Source: Candidatus Woesearchaeota archaeon (lineage in GTDB: Archaea; Nanobdellota; Nanobdellia; Woesearchaeales; JACJVV01). From it: a stretch of 64,000 nucleotides of DNA. Under the pieces are notes generated by a model that was given only the letters and a program-made list of their open reading frames with translations, made no database searches and was not told the origin of the DNA. The stretch spans positions 1 to 64,000 of the forward strand of contig JACJVV010000003.1 in assembly GCA_020637495.1 (NCBI GenBank), given 5' to 3'. A program made the translations under genes and the position numbers. Positions 25,291 to 33,938 of the stretch are shown piece by piece (position 1 is the first letter of the stretch; each line of letters begins with the position of its first letter).

Positions 25291-26664
25291 CTAAGCAGCT
25301 TTGATATGCCCAATCATATATACATTATTTACAAAATGAGTGTTGATCCTTTGTTGAATATTTCTCGCTGAGTTCTTTTCTGTTGCTAACCTTAATAATT
25401 CTGTATTATCGACGGAGAAAGTGCCCATGTCATAAGCTTCTTTCGGAGTATATGATCTTTGCATTGCCTCTTTTAGTTGTGAATGGAACTCTTCATGCGG
25501 TGTAATAACCAGAATATTATACCCTGCCTGTTTTGCTAGAAGCGTCTTCTCCTGCAATGTAGCAAAATATGCCAAATCATGTATGAAACCATCGCTATCA
25601 TCTGTAACCTCAATTATCGTATCGCCAACTAAGAAATCCATTATGTATCTTCTGTTTGTTCTTGTGATCTGATTATAAGGCACTTGTCGCCTATAGAAAA
25701 CACCCCCACTCTGCAACATTGATTCTATTTGAAGCTCAAATCTTGAAGTGTTGACATTCGATGAGAAACCCCTATATTCATCTGATCTCTCAAGAAGCGA
25801 TGTGATGATTCTGTTTATCTTTGCCTGATTGAACTTATGCAATGAAAGATGGTCTGATGCCAATGCAATCCCTTCTGGTCCATTATCCATGATAAGCTTG
25901 TAAGCGTCTTCAATTATATCAATGCTTGATAGTGTGAATGAATGGCCACATATGTCCTTCACTGCACATTCTGTTCTTCCATAAAGCTCAATCGCTAATC
26001 TTCTCATCTGCTGGTTCATTTCGTTAGGATGTATTCTCTCTACTATGTTTAATGATAATAAGTATTCTGCAAGCATATCTTTTTTTGCAAGAAGCTTTCT
26101 CTGTAATTCTTCCCCTGGCCTTAGGCTATTGAATACCACCATCTTGCCATGCTTTTGCATAAGGGATGAGAATTCTTTAGGCATAATAATTGAACTTTTG
26201 TAATAATCATTCCTTCCTGGCTCAAAATTCTCCCTGAAATCAACTAAACGTTGTTTTGCGATAAGTCCTAAAAGATAATTGTCAAGATAGCCGCTTCTTT
26301 GGATTATTTCTGTCGCAATTCTCTTTGAGAGAACAGGTTCATCTGAATTCCAATCTAGTGGATTCTCTTCCATAGCTTTTTCCAGATTAAGTCCGCGTTC
26401 AATATATTCGCCAAGCCAAGCAATTGCTCTTGTTGGTTCTTCTGGAATATCATGGTACATTTCAAAGAATTCAGGAAGTATATCTAATTCATGGTCTGGA
26501 AGCTTTTCATGGAAATGCCAGAAATCATAGCCATAGACAAGCTTCAGAAAATTCATCCTGTCTCCAGTTGCATCTAAAGCATGATGGAATTCGTTCTCGT
26601 CTTTTGCTCTGAGTTGCTTTAAGCCATCTAAGGTTTTTAGGTCCATGAGATTGCTTTGTTTCAT
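25291..26664 (-). CDS. Unknown protein with C-terminal restriction-endonuclease-like fold
   Basis: A 457-residue protein. Residues about 315-410 look like a DUF559/Vsr-type PD-(D/E)XK domain: FELQIESMLQ (Glu helix), VFYRRQVPYNQITRTNRRYIMDFLVGDTIIEVTDD (D...E-x-T), then EKTLLAKQAGYNILVITPHE (the typical R/K...A-G-Y-x-V-L strand). The usual E-x-K lysine is replaced by Thr, so activity is uncertain. The first 300 residues are helical and unrecognised. In-frame ATG 26646 is an alternative start; TATA-like sequences fit either. Divergent from the PHP gene. Confidence 0.65.
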   Translation of the reverse strand: MKQSNLMDLKTLDGLKQLRAKDENEFHHALDATGDRMNFLKLVYGYDFWHFHEKLPDHELDILPEFFEMYHDIPEEPTRAIAWLGEYIERGLNLEKAMEENPLDWNSDEPVLSKRIATEIIQRSGYLDNYLLGLIAKQRLVDFRENFEPGRNDYYKSSIIMPKEFSSLMQKHGKMVVFNSLRPGEELQRKLLAKKDMLAEYLLSLNIVERIHPNEMNQQMRRLAIELYGRTECAVKDICGHSFTLSSIDIIEDAYKLIMDNGPEGIALASDHLSLHKFNQAKINRIITSLLERSDEYRGFSSNVNTSRFELQIESMLQSGGVFYRRQVPYNQITRTNRRYIMDFLVGDTIIEVTDDSDGFIHDLAYFATLQEKTLLAKQAGYNILVITPHEEFHSQLKEAMQRSYTPKEAYDMGTFSVDNTELLRLATEKNSARNIQQRINTHFVNNVYMIGHIKAA

Positions 26665-26757
26665 TTGTTTATAACTTTTTTGTTATTATTTAGTAGTAAA
26701 TATTATTTTTTGTCATGGTTACACAGACTTTTTAAGCTAAGTATTGTTCCCATAAGT

Positions 26758-27597
26758 ATGAAAATCAAGGCTGATCTACACTTACATAGCCTGCTTAAAG
26801 GATATAGAAATAGAAGGAAGGCTATCAAGATTTTCCAGAGACTCAAGGATTTTGATATAAGAGTAGCTGCCTTTACAGAACACTCTTACCATAATCCAAA
26901 AGATAGCTTTAGAATGATGCAGGAAGTCCATGGATCCTTAGCAGAGAGAAATGAATTCTTCAGGTCAATAGAGATATTTGCAGGATTAGAATATAGGACT
27001 AAAGGTGGAAATGAGATAATAATTATTGATAAGGAGTCAAAGCCAAGATTGTATAATACTTTTAGTGAACTTCATGATCAGGATATAGAGACTGCAATAA
27101 AGATATCAAATCAAGAAGGATATGCAGTATTCATACCTCATCCTTATATGAATGTACCACGATGGGCAAAAGATCCTAAAGATCTTGAGTTTGTCTCTAA
27201 ACTTTTTGATAGATATGAACTAGGCGTATCTATCCATAATGGCAGTTTTGATACTGCACTTGAATTTGGAAGATTGTTGAGATTAGATTTTCCTAATCTA
27301 GAAAGAATCTCAACGACACCAAAAGATTATCTTTCAAGGATCAAACCAGCTTTTTATGCAGGAGGAAGTGACTCTCACAATCCATACACCATAGGATCCG
27401 GGATAGAATTGATAATCAAAGAATTCTCACGTGAACATATATTTAATGCAATAATGACAAATAATTATGATGAGATAATAAGACCAGAGAAGTCCAATGC
27501 AAGGATAGTAAGAGATTATTTTGTAGGCGGATGGAGACAATTGATAACAACTTCAGGTGAATATGTTCTTGAAGCTTATCTGAACTTGAAGCATTAA
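26758..27597 (+). CDS. PHP-domain phosphoesterase
   Basis: A 279-residue metal-dependent phosphoesterase. It begins KIKADLHLHS (the H-x-H of motif I), then AAFTEHSYHN (motif II), FAGLEYRTKGGNEII (Glu ligand), FIPHPYMN (motif III) and GGSDSHNPYTIG (the D-x-H motif). The substrate is unknown; related proteins act on phosphorylated small molecules or nucleotides. ATG 26758 is preferred over the longest frame from 26656: TATA CTTTTTAAG (26727-26735) is about 27 nt upstream and the PHP fold starts at once. Confidence 0.85.
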   Translation: MKIKADLHLHSLLKGYRNRRKAIKIFQRLKDFDIRVAAFTEHSYHNPKDSFRMMQEVHGSLAERNEFFRSIEIFAGLEYRTKGGNEIIIIDKESKPRLYNTFSELHDQDIETAIKISNQEGYAVFIPHPYMNVPRWAKDPKDLEFVSKLFDRYELGVSIHNGSFDTALEFGRLLRLDFPNLERISTTPKDYLSRIKPAFYAGGSDSHNPYTIGSGIELIIKEFSREHIFNAIMTNNYDEIIRPEKSNARIVRDYFVGGWRQLITTSGEYVLEAYLNLKH

Positions 27598-28373
27598 ATC
27601 TTTCTCATTATCTCATGAACAAATCTTGCATCATCATCATTTACCGCCATCCTCTTCTTTCTCTTGCTCTGAGAGAATCCCTTGAATAACCTCCTCAGGA
27701 TATAACTCTGGTCAAGCCACCGTACAGATGATCTGCCAAAAAAGACTACTTTTCCAGTCAGCACTATTACAGTCACGATAAGGAAAAGCAACCAATTGAA
27801 TTCTACACCTGATTGTATCAATCCATCAAAGAACCACCCAAAATATTTTGCATAGAAAACATTTATGAGAATAGAACTTGCTGTTGCACCTATCCATAAT
27901 CCAATGAAATTAGGTAAGGGGATATCCTGATAAAATATATAGACAAATATGAAAAGTATCCTTCTAATCAGAGTGAAGAAGAACATTGACATCTCTAGAT
28001 TTCCTCCTGAAAGATCATGGATGAAAGGCATCATCAAGCAGATGATGAACTGGAATGAGCTATCTCTAACTACAGACCACCATTTAGGGAAGATTCCGGC
28101 AAGCCTGGAACCAAAGTTCCCGAATGCAGAGAAGACAGCACCTTGCAATGGACCTACATTAATCGAGACTATTACTGAGAGCAGATCAACTACATCAGCT
28201 AGATAAAGTATGAAGAATGGCGATGGAATTCCTACCCCAGGAAGCCTGCTCCAATAAGCAATTATCGCAAATAGGAATAGAGTAGCATATACAGCATTGA
28301 ATGGCAAGGATATGATTATCAATACATAAAGAACTATTGTAACAACAATCACTTGAGGCCAATGGATCATCAT
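27594..28373 (-). CDS. Multi-pass membrane protein, paralogue of 37038-37829
   Basis: A 259-residue protein with about seven hydrophobic segments and a basic C-terminal tail ending FVHEIMRKI. It shares many blocks with the protein at 37038-37829: LPFN-x-V near residue 24, YWSRLPGVGI, ADVVDL, RLAGIFP, NVFYAK, and the D-x-R-F-V-x-E end. No known family is certain; the topology loosely recalls ECF S components. It is the second gene after a small zinc-ribbon gene and is divergent from a TrmB-type regulator. Confidence 0.7.
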   Translation of the reverse strand: MMIHWPQVIVVTIVLYVLIIISLPFNAVYATLFLFAIIAYWSRLPGVGIPSPFFILYLADVVDLLSVIVSINVGPLQGAVFSAFGNFGSRLAGIFPKWWSVVRDSSFQFIICLMMPFIHDLSGGNLEMSMFFFTLIRRILFIFVYIFYQDIPLPNFIGLWIGATASSILINVFYAKYFGWFFDGLIQSGVEFNWLLFLIVTVIVLTGKVVFFGRSSVRWLDQSYILRRLFKGFSQSKRKKRMAVNDDDARFVHEIMRKI

Positions 28374-28383
28374 TTTTTATCAC

Positions 28384-28539
28384 CTATTTGCTCATCACGC
28401 TTATGTCCCAGCGCATGTAGTATTCCTGAACATTGAGCCTTGTCAATGGAGCAAGGCAATTCTCGCAATAGTTCTCATCGTGGAAATTTCTATGATTGCA
28501 TCTTGGACATTTCCTGTGCTGATTATTTGTTCTTACCAT
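28384..28539 (-). CDS. Small zinc-ribbon protein (51 aa)
   Basis: The frame encodes 51 residues with a four-cysteine zinc ribbon, KCPRCNHRNFHDENYCENCL (C-x2-C...C-x2-C), and a Trp-containing tail. Its ATG is 32 nt from the AT-rich centre 28566-28575. It ends 10 nt before the membrane-protein ATG (28373), so the two form an operon. Function unknown; the fold suggests nucleic-acid or protein binding. Confidence 0.7.
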   Translation of the reverse strand: MVRTNNQHRKCPRCNHRNFHDENYCENCLAPLTRLNVQEYYMRWDISVMSK

Positions 28540-28544
28540 ATTAC

Positions 28545-28556
28545 CACTATTTAGTG
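28545..28556. promoter_or_regulatory. Candidate operator for the TrmB-type regulator
   Basis: CACTA-TT-TAGTG is a perfect inverted repeat between the divergent zinc-ribbon and TrmB genes, next to the shared TATA. TrmB-family regulators bind short inverted repeats in promoters. Autoregulation is inferred. Confidence 0.4.
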
Positions 28557-28565
28557 AACCAGAGA

Positions 28566-28575
28566 ATATATATAT
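28566..28575. promoter_or_regulatory. Shared bidirectional TATA box
   Basis: ATATATATAT is self-complementary. It is centred 28 nt from the TrmB ATG (28599) on one side and 32 nt from the zinc-ribbon ATG (28539) on the other, so one element may serve both divergent promoters. Confidence 0.5.
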
Positions 28576-28598
28576 TTACCCTCCAGTTTAGTAGGATA

Positions 28599-29321
28599 AT
28601 GGATACAAAAGTATTGGAAGACATAGGTTTGAGCGAGAGAGAGATAAGAGTGTACATGACATTGCTCGAAGAAGGGCCTTCCAGTGCTGGAGCAATACTA
28701 GAAAAAGCTAGCATCCAGAATAGTGTCTTTCATTTCTGTGTCAATAGATTGATAGAGAAAGGCCTTGTAGGATATGTGAAGAAAGGAAAAATAAGGATTT
28801 ACAATGCAGCAGAACCTGAAAGCTTCATGGTTTACTTAGAAGAGAAAAAGAATGCAGTCGAGAAACTACTCCCTGAACTGAAAGCGAAGCAGAGCCTTGT
28901 TGAAGAGAAAAGAAGCGTTGAGATGTTTGAAGGGATGAAAGGTGTATGGAATGCATTGATTGAATTGATTGCTGATGCAAAACCTGGAGATGATTTTTTG
29001 TTCTTCACTGCTGATCTAGGAGATTATGAAAAAGACGAGAGCGTACAAAAGTTTTATGAACGCTATCATCTGCAGAGAAAGAAGAGAAAACTCAATGTCA
29101 AAGGCATATCCCCAACAAGATTAAGGAAAATGCATGAGAGCTGGGCAGGAAGGATGATTCGTTATACAGACCTCCCTATGCCTGCAAATCATGGTATATG
29201 CGGAGACAAGGTAGTATTCATGTCATGGGACGAGAAGCCTAGCGCGATACTTATACAGCAGAAGAACTTCGTCGAGAGACAGAGGAAATTCTTCTGGGCT
29301 ATGTGGGAAAGATTAGAATGA
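28599..29321 (+). CDS. TrmB-type transcriptional regulator (copy 1)
   Basis: A 240-residue protein. The N-terminal winged HTH matches TrmB: LEDIGLSEREIRVYMTLLEEGPSSAGAILEKASI... VNRLIEKGLVGYVKKGKIRIYNAAEPESF, followed by a coiled-coil linker (about 85-110) and an effector domain (about 115-240). The regulated target is probably the divergent zinc-ribbon/membrane operon (inference). ATG 28599 is chosen from the TATA at 28566; the longer frame lacks HTH-like sequence upstream. A paralogue is at 37941-38696. The stop overlaps the next ATG. Confidence 0.85.
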   Translation: MDTKVLEDIGLSEREIRVYMTLLEEGPSSAGAILEKASIQNSVFHFCVNRLIEKGLVGYVKKGKIRIYNAAEPESFMVYLEEKKNAVEKLLPELKAKQSLVEEKRSVEMFEGMKGVWNALIELIADAKPGDDFLFFTADLGDYEKDESVQKFYERYHLQRKKRKLNVKGISPTRLRKMHESWAGRMIRYTDLPMPANHGICGDKVVFMSWDEKPSAILIQQKNFVERQRKFFWAMWERLE

Positions 29322-29905
29322 GCATAAAGACTATACGAAGGATGGAGCATTATGCGAAGAAGCTTGAGCATGACATAAAGCATGGCAATGTCGACTGGAT
29401 CAGGCATTGGATAGCAGAGATAAAGAATGAGATAAAGGTAGATTACAGGCTAGCATGTGAATACAAGATAAAATATATCCTAGACCTTTGCGGATATATA
29501 TTCAATGAGCTTGAGATAATCAAGGCAGGAGAAAAAAAGCCTTCACTGGATGCTGTAAGGAACATAGTCACAAAGCTTGAATCTCTAGTCGACCAAAGAG
29601 AGGTAAGAGACAAGCTCATAAAGGAAGTTATCCATCCGTTCATGAAAAGGCATGGCTATAAGAAGAAGGCAAGAGCTTTCGTCAGAGACAATACAAGAGT
29701 TAATGTATATACTTTCCAGACGTGTGACTGGTATGATGTAAGGATAATGTTTGAAGTTACTAATCCCGATAGGAAATGGCATGGAAAAAGACCTACTAAT
29801 GTTGAGCATGAGATAAACCAAGATACAAGTTATGATTCCCTGAAGATTGATATAGAAGCCGATATGGAGAACCTGGTTAAAGCAATTGATTCTGGAAAGG
29901 TTTAA
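29318..29905 (+). CDS. Unknown protein, C-terminal part possibly DUF4304-like
   Basis: A 195-residue basic protein. Its ATG overlaps the TrmB stop (ATGA), so it is translationally coupled to that gene. The second half (HPFMKRHGYKKKARAFVRDNTRVNVYTFQ... VRIMFEV) resembles the K-x-L-K-x-x-G-F-K-K-x-x-x-x-F pattern of DUF4304, a family of unknown role; this is a weak match. The first half is helical. Confidence 0.6.
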   Translation: MSIKTIRRMEHYAKKLEHDIKHGNVDWIRHWIAEIKNEIKVDYRLACEYKIKYILDLCGYIFNELEIIKAGEKKPSLDAVRNIVTKLESLVDQREVRDKLIKEVIHPFMKRHGYKKKARAFVRDNTRVNVYTFQTCDWYDVRIMFEVTNPDRKWHGKRPTNVEHEINQDTSYDSLKIDIEADMENLVKAIDSGKV

Positions 29906-29930
29906 AACTCATATTTCATTCTCGTAATGC

Positions 29931-30479
29931 ATGAGAGACCTAGAGAAATTGCTATCAGATGCAACAAGGATCGTAGATAAGAAGGAAAAGGCTCAGGAGA
30001 AGCAAGAAGCAAGAAAAGAGACAGTTGATAACACGATCTCAAGAATATCTGAAACAAAAGATAAGATTGTTGATACTGGATATCAGATATTAAAAAAAGC
30101 TGTCTATATCACTGCAGGAGCTACGCTTTTTGTCATAGTAGGTATTACTGTAGGAACATATGGAAGCAAGTTATATAATTCTGCAAGAGAATATTTCTTT
30201 CCTACGGAAAAGAAGGCAGATACTAATACTATAATACAGGCTCTAAGTCAATTGAATAATACCAATATAAATTATGAGGCACAAAATAGTAGTAATTTAC
30301 CAGAGACCAATAATGTAATTTATTTGCCAAACAAGAAAGTAATCAATGATGAGTTTACTCTTGTTTTCCCACCTGTACCTGAAAGTTATTACCAAAATAC
30401 TAATTCAGTTGGGAATTCTAAGGATGATTCTGTTGTTGGGTGGCTTAGAAAGTTAAATAGTAAGATAGTTTCTCAATAA
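29931..30479 (+). CDS. Single-pass membrane protein, unknown
   Basis: A 182-residue protein: charged coiled coil (about 5-45), one TM helix (about 55-78, VYITAGATLFVIVGITVGTYG), then an Asn/Ser-rich tail of about 100 residues, probably disordered. TATA TTTAAAA (29901-29907) lies 27 nt before the ATG. AT-rich and Asn-rich, unlike its neighbours. Confidence 0.55.
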   Translation: MRDLEKLLSDATRIVDKKEKAQEKQEARKETVDNTISRISETKDKIVDTGYQILKKAVYITAGATLFVIVGITVGTYGSKLYNSAREYFFPTEKKADTNTIIQALSQLNNTNINYEAQNSSNLPETNNVIYLPNKKVINDEFTLVFPPVPESYYQNTNSVGNSKDDSVVGWLRKLNSKIVSQ

Positions 30480-30584
30480 AAACTATAGAAAAATCATAAC
30501 ATTTATATAATAGTTGAATTTACCTTATTCTTGTTGAGCTTAAATCAACAGAAATTAATCAAAATTAACAAAAGGTGAAAATTC

Positions 30585-30920
30585 ATGGAACAAAAGATCA
30601 ACTTAAGCATAAACGATGGAGAATCATTCTACGCACATCAGACCAGCATCAACTTCAACCCAACTATGGTCTTCTTTGACTTCAAGAACATAAGCCCAAG
30701 AATAGATGAGAGAAGCAGGGAAAGCCAAACATTCGCACTAAAGCATAATGTGATCATGATGGATCCGTACCAATCACTGCTCCTTAGGAATGCTCTTGAT
30801 AAAGCAGTCAAGGATTATGAGAAAAGGTTCGGGAAGATCGAAGAGCCAAAAGCATTGAAGAAAGTCGACAAGAAAAAGAAGAAACAAGCAAAAGAGGATA
30901 TTCCAAATTACTTCGGGTGA
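30585..30920 (+). CDS. DUF3467 family protein
   Basis: A 111-residue protein with the DUF3467 pattern: YAHQTSINFNPTMVFFDFKNISPR, FALKHNVIMMDPYQSLLLRNALDKAV, YEKRFGKI, then a Lys-rich tail. Conserved in archaea and bacteria, function unknown. It is the first gene of the chaperone operon; SD AAAGGTG precedes the ATG, and TATA CATTTATATAATAG (about 30500-30513) leaves a leader of about 60 nt containing a small GTTGA/TCAAC hairpin (30533-30549). Confidence 0.75.
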   Translation: MEQKINLSINDGESFYAHQTSINFNPTMVFFDFKNISPRIDERSRESQTFALKHNVIMMDPYQSLLLRNALDKAVKDYEKRFGKIEEPKALKKVDKKKKKQAKEDIPNYFG

Positions 30921-30925
30921 AATGA

Positions 30926-31432
30926 ATGACAAAAGAGGAGAAAAAGAAGATAACAAAAGACGAGAAAGACCAAAAGGAAGGAGAGCTGCTTGAGACTTTG
31001 CAAAGGCTTCAAGCAGAGTTCGAGAATTTCAGGAAAAGGACAGAGAGGGAAAAAGAAGAATTCGTCAAGTTTGCCTCCAGGAACTTGATAAGCGAACTTC
31101 TACCAGCTCTTGATAATTTCCAGAGGAGCCTTGACAAGAAGACTAAGGACAACCACAATGAATTCGTGCATGCTATGGAGATGGTCTATGCACAGCTGTG
31201 GGATGCTTTGAAGAAAGAAGGCCTTGAGCAGATAGAATCATTGGATAAACCATTCGACCCAGAGCTTCATCAGCCATTGCTCCAAGAGGAGAGCGATAAG
31301 CCAGCAAATACAGTTATTGAAGTGCTGGAGCAGGGCTATAAGATGAATGGAAGAGTGATAAGACATGCAAGAGTCAAACTTGCAAAAGAGATACAGAAAG
31401 ATGTTGAGAAGAATACAGATGTTAATGTTTAG
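30926..31432 (+). CDS. grpE: GrpE, nucleotide exchange factor of DnaK
   Basis: A 168-residue co-chaperone that speeds ADP release from DnaK. The long N-terminal helix (LLETLQRLQAEFENFRKRTEREKEEFVKFASRNLISELLPALDNFQRSL) and the C-terminal beta domain (FDPELHQPLLQEESDKPANTVIEVLEQGYKMNGRVIRHARVKLAK) are both intact. It starts 5 nt after DUF3467 and lies directly before dnaK. Confidence 0.95.
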   Translation: MTKEEKKKITKDEKDQKEGELLETLQRLQAEFENFRKRTEREKEEFVKFASRNLISELLPALDNFQRSLDKKTKDNHNEFVHAMEMVYAQLWDALKKEGLEQIESLDKPFDPELHQPLLQEESDKPANTVIEVLEQGYKMNGRVIRHARVKLAKEIQKDVEKNTDVNV

Positions 31433-31463
31433 AGAAAACTAAAACCAAGGGAGGTTACTAAAA

Positions 31464-33314
31464 ATGACAAAACACGCAAAAGCTATCGGAATTGATTTAG
31501 GTACTACATTTTCTGCAGTCGCTGTAATGGAAGGAGGAAAACCTGCAATAATCAGCAATGCAGAAGGAACAAGGACAACACCATCAGTAGTGTGGGTGAA
31601 GGAAGGCGGAAAAGAAAGAGTGATAGGACAGGTTGCAAAGAACCAGGCAATCATCGACCCTGCACACGTCGTAAGATCCATCAAGAGACACATGGGTACT
31701 GATGAGAAGATAACCATCGAAGGAAAAGACTATTCACCTCAAGAGATATCAGCGATGATACTGCAGAAACTGAAAGCTGATGCAGAAGCATATCTTGGAC
31801 ATAAAGTAGAGGACGCAGTAATAACAGTTCCTGCTTATTTCAATGATGCACAGAGACAGGCAACGAAAGATGCAGGAAAGATTGCAGGATTGAACGTATT
31901 GAGGATAATCAACGAGCCTACTGCTGCATCACTTGCATATGGAATGGACAAGAGCGAAGCGCATAATGTATTGGTATTCGATTTTGGAGGAGGAACATTC
32001 GATGTATCTGTACTTGAACTTGATGATGGAGTGTTTGAAGTCAAATCAACCTCAGGAAACAACCATCTAGGTGGAGATGATGTCGATGACAAGATAATCG
32101 ACTGGATCGCAGTAGAATTCAAGAAAAGCAGCGGTATGGACCTTAGGGAAGATAAGGTTGCATTACAAAGACTAAAAGATGCAGCTGAGAAAGCAAAGAT
32201 TGAGCTGAGCAGTTCACAGCAAGCTACTATCAACATACCATACATCACACAGCAACAGCACATAAACCTTACATTGTCAAGAGCTAAATTCGAGGATATG
32301 ATAGGAGACATACTTGAGAAACTCAAAGGCCCTACTGAACAAGCAATCAAAGATGCTGGTGACACTAAGATAGACAAAGTGCTTCTCGTAGGAGGATCAA
32401 CAAGGATACCTTCTGTGCAGAAACTGGTAAAGGAGATAACTGGAAAAGAGGGTGACAAGAGCATAAATCCAGATGAAGCAGTAGCACTTGGAGCAGCAAT
32501 ACAGGCAGGAATAATAGGAGGAGAGGTCAAGGATGTTTTGCTTCTTGATGTAACACCTTTAAGCCTTGGCATCGAGACATTAGGTGGAGTATGCACAAAG
32601 CTCATTGAAAGGAATACAACCATCCCTACAAAGAAGAGCCAGATATTCTCAACAGCTGCTGACAACCAGCCTGCCGTAACAATCAATGTATTACAGGGAG
32701 AGAGAGCAATGGCTGCGGATAACAAGAGCCTTGGAAGGTTTGATCTTGATGGGATCCCGCCAGCACCAAGAGGAATTCCTCAGATTGAAGTCACATTCGA
32801 TATAGATGCAAACGGAATCGTCAATGTATCCGCTGCAGATAAGGCGACTGGAAAGACACAACATATAACCGTAACAGGGAACAGCAACCTTTCAAAGGAA
32901 GACATCGAGAAGATGCAGAAGGATGCTGAAGCGCATGCTGAAGAAGACAAGAAGAAACGTGAGAAGATAGAGACTTTGAATGAAGCAGAGAGCCTGGTGT
33001 TCCAGTATGAGAAGACGATCAAGGAGATGGGCGACAAGGTAGACAAGAAACAGCTTGAGCCTGTCCAGAAAGACATCGATGACATGAAGGAATTGCTCAA
33101 AGACAAGGACAAGAATTATGAGTCCATAAAGAAGAAGAAAGAAGAGATGACTGAGAAATTCAGCAAGATCGCGCAGGAGATGTATCAGAAGGCTGCGGCA
33201 GAGCAGCAGAAGGCGCAAGCTGCTGCAGGCGGAGATAAAACTGATGCAAAAGGCAAGAAAGATGATGTTGTTGATGCTGAAGTCGTCGATGACAATGAAG
33301 AGAAGAAGAAATGA
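31464..33314 (+). CDS. dnaK: Chaperone DnaK (Hsp70)
   Basis: A 616-residue Hsp70. ATPase domain: AIGIDLGTTFSAVAVMEGG (phosphate 1), VITVPAYFNDAQRQATKDAG, VFDFGGGTFDVSVLE (phosphate 2) and VLLVGGSTRIPSVQKLV (adenosine). The linker DVLLLDVTPLSLGIETLGG, the beta substrate-binding domain and the helical lid follow, then a Glu/Lys/Ala-rich tail. SD GGGAGGTT precedes the ATG. hsp70 systems in archaea are usually acquired from bacteria (established). A T-run follows the stop. Confidence 0.97.
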   Translation: MTKHAKAIGIDLGTTFSAVAVMEGGKPAIISNAEGTRTTPSVVWVKEGGKERVIGQVAKNQAIIDPAHVVRSIKRHMGTDEKITIEGKDYSPQEISAMILQKLKADAEAYLGHKVEDAVITVPAYFNDAQRQATKDAGKIAGLNVLRIINEPTAASLAYGMDKSEAHNVLVFDFGGGTFDVSVLELDDGVFEVKSTSGNNHLGGDDVDDKIIDWIAVEFKKSSGMDLREDKVALQRLKDAAEKAKIELSSSQQATINIPYITQQQHINLTLSRAKFEDMIGDILEKLKGPTEQAIKDAGDTKIDKVLLVGGSTRIPSVQKLVKEITGKEGDKSINPDEAVALGAAIQAGIIGGEVKDVLLLDVTPLSLGIETLGGVCTKLIERNTTIPTKKSQIFSTAADNQPAVTINVLQGERAMAADNKSLGRFDLDGIPPAPRGIPQIEVTFDIDANGIVNVSAADKATGKTQHITVTGNSNLSKEDIEKMQKDAEAHAEEDKKKREKIETLNEAESLVFQYEKTIKEMGDKVDKKQLEPVQKDIDDMKELLKDKDKNYESIKKKKEEMTEKFSKIAQEMYQKAAAEQQKAQAAAGGDKTDAKGKKDDVVDAEVVDDNEEKKK

Positions 33315-33317
33315 TTC

Positions 33318-33338
33318 TCTTTTTTGATTATTTTTTTA
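33318..33338 (+). terminator. T-run after dnaK
   Basis: TCTCTTTTTTGATTATTTTTTT follows the dnaK stop within a few bases, the usual archaeal terminator pattern. Its end overlaps the TATA-like TTTAAA of the next gene. Confidence 0.4.
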
Positions 33339-33363
33339 AATGAACATGCACAATATCGTGTCG

Positions 33364-33936
33364 ATGGACAAGAATCTAGGAATAAGTGAATGTAAACTGC
33401 TGCTTAAGCAGAATGATATCCCTATCCATATATTCATGCATTGCAGGAAAGTAAATGCGATATCAAGATATATCGCAGATAAGCTCATTGAGAAAGGCAT
33501 AAATATCGATTTGAAAGTCGTCGATAAAGCATCCATCTTGCATGATGTGAAGAAGAAGCATTGCCTTATGATTGGAAAAGATGAGCTTCACGAGAAGCAA
33601 GGAGGTGAACTCCTTAAAAGCATCGGTTTTGATAGGATAGGTGAAGTGATATCAAGACATGGGATAAGCTCACTGCATGATGGGTCGCTTAATGGTGACT
33701 GGGAAAGCATGATAGTCCATTATGCAGACAAAAGAGTTATACATGATAAGATTGCTAGCCTTGATGAAAGGATTGAGGATGCAAAAATAAGGTATCCAGA
33801 GTCAAGATCATATGCTGAGAAAGTCAGAGCTGCAAGGCAGATACTTGAAAGACAAATCTTTAAAAACCTAGATATAAAACCTGAAGATATAGATGAAGAG
33901 GCAGTAGAGCCATATCTTATAGAGGAAGAATACTAA
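33364..33936 (+). CDS. HD-domain hydrolase
   Basis: A 190-residue protein: HIFMHCRKVNAISRYIAD (first His helix), KASILHDVKKKHC (the H-D pair), GFDRIGEVISRHGIS (later His) and MIVHYADKRVIHDKI (final Asp). This is the small single-HD layout of HDIG-type phosphohydrolases acting on nucleotides or phosphoesters. It lies between dnaK and dnaJ. ATG 33364 fits the TATA centred near 33337; ATGs at 33340 and 33346 are alternatives. Confidence 0.8.
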   Translation: MDKNLGISECKLLLKQNDIPIHIFMHCRKVNAISRYIADKLIEKGINIDLKVVDKASILHDVKKKHCLMIGKDELHEKQGGELLKSIGFDRIGEVISRHGISSLHDGSLNGDWESMIVHYADKRVIHDKIASLDERIEDAKIRYPESRSYAEKVRAARQILERQIFKNLDIKPEDIDEEAVEPYLIEEEY

Positions 33937-33938
33937 AA

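Noticed and set aside
31835..32725. 296-codon frame antisense to dnaK
   Set aside because: Long antisense frames are common opposite hsp70 genes; sequence is low-complexity Ser/Leu-rich and has no start signals.
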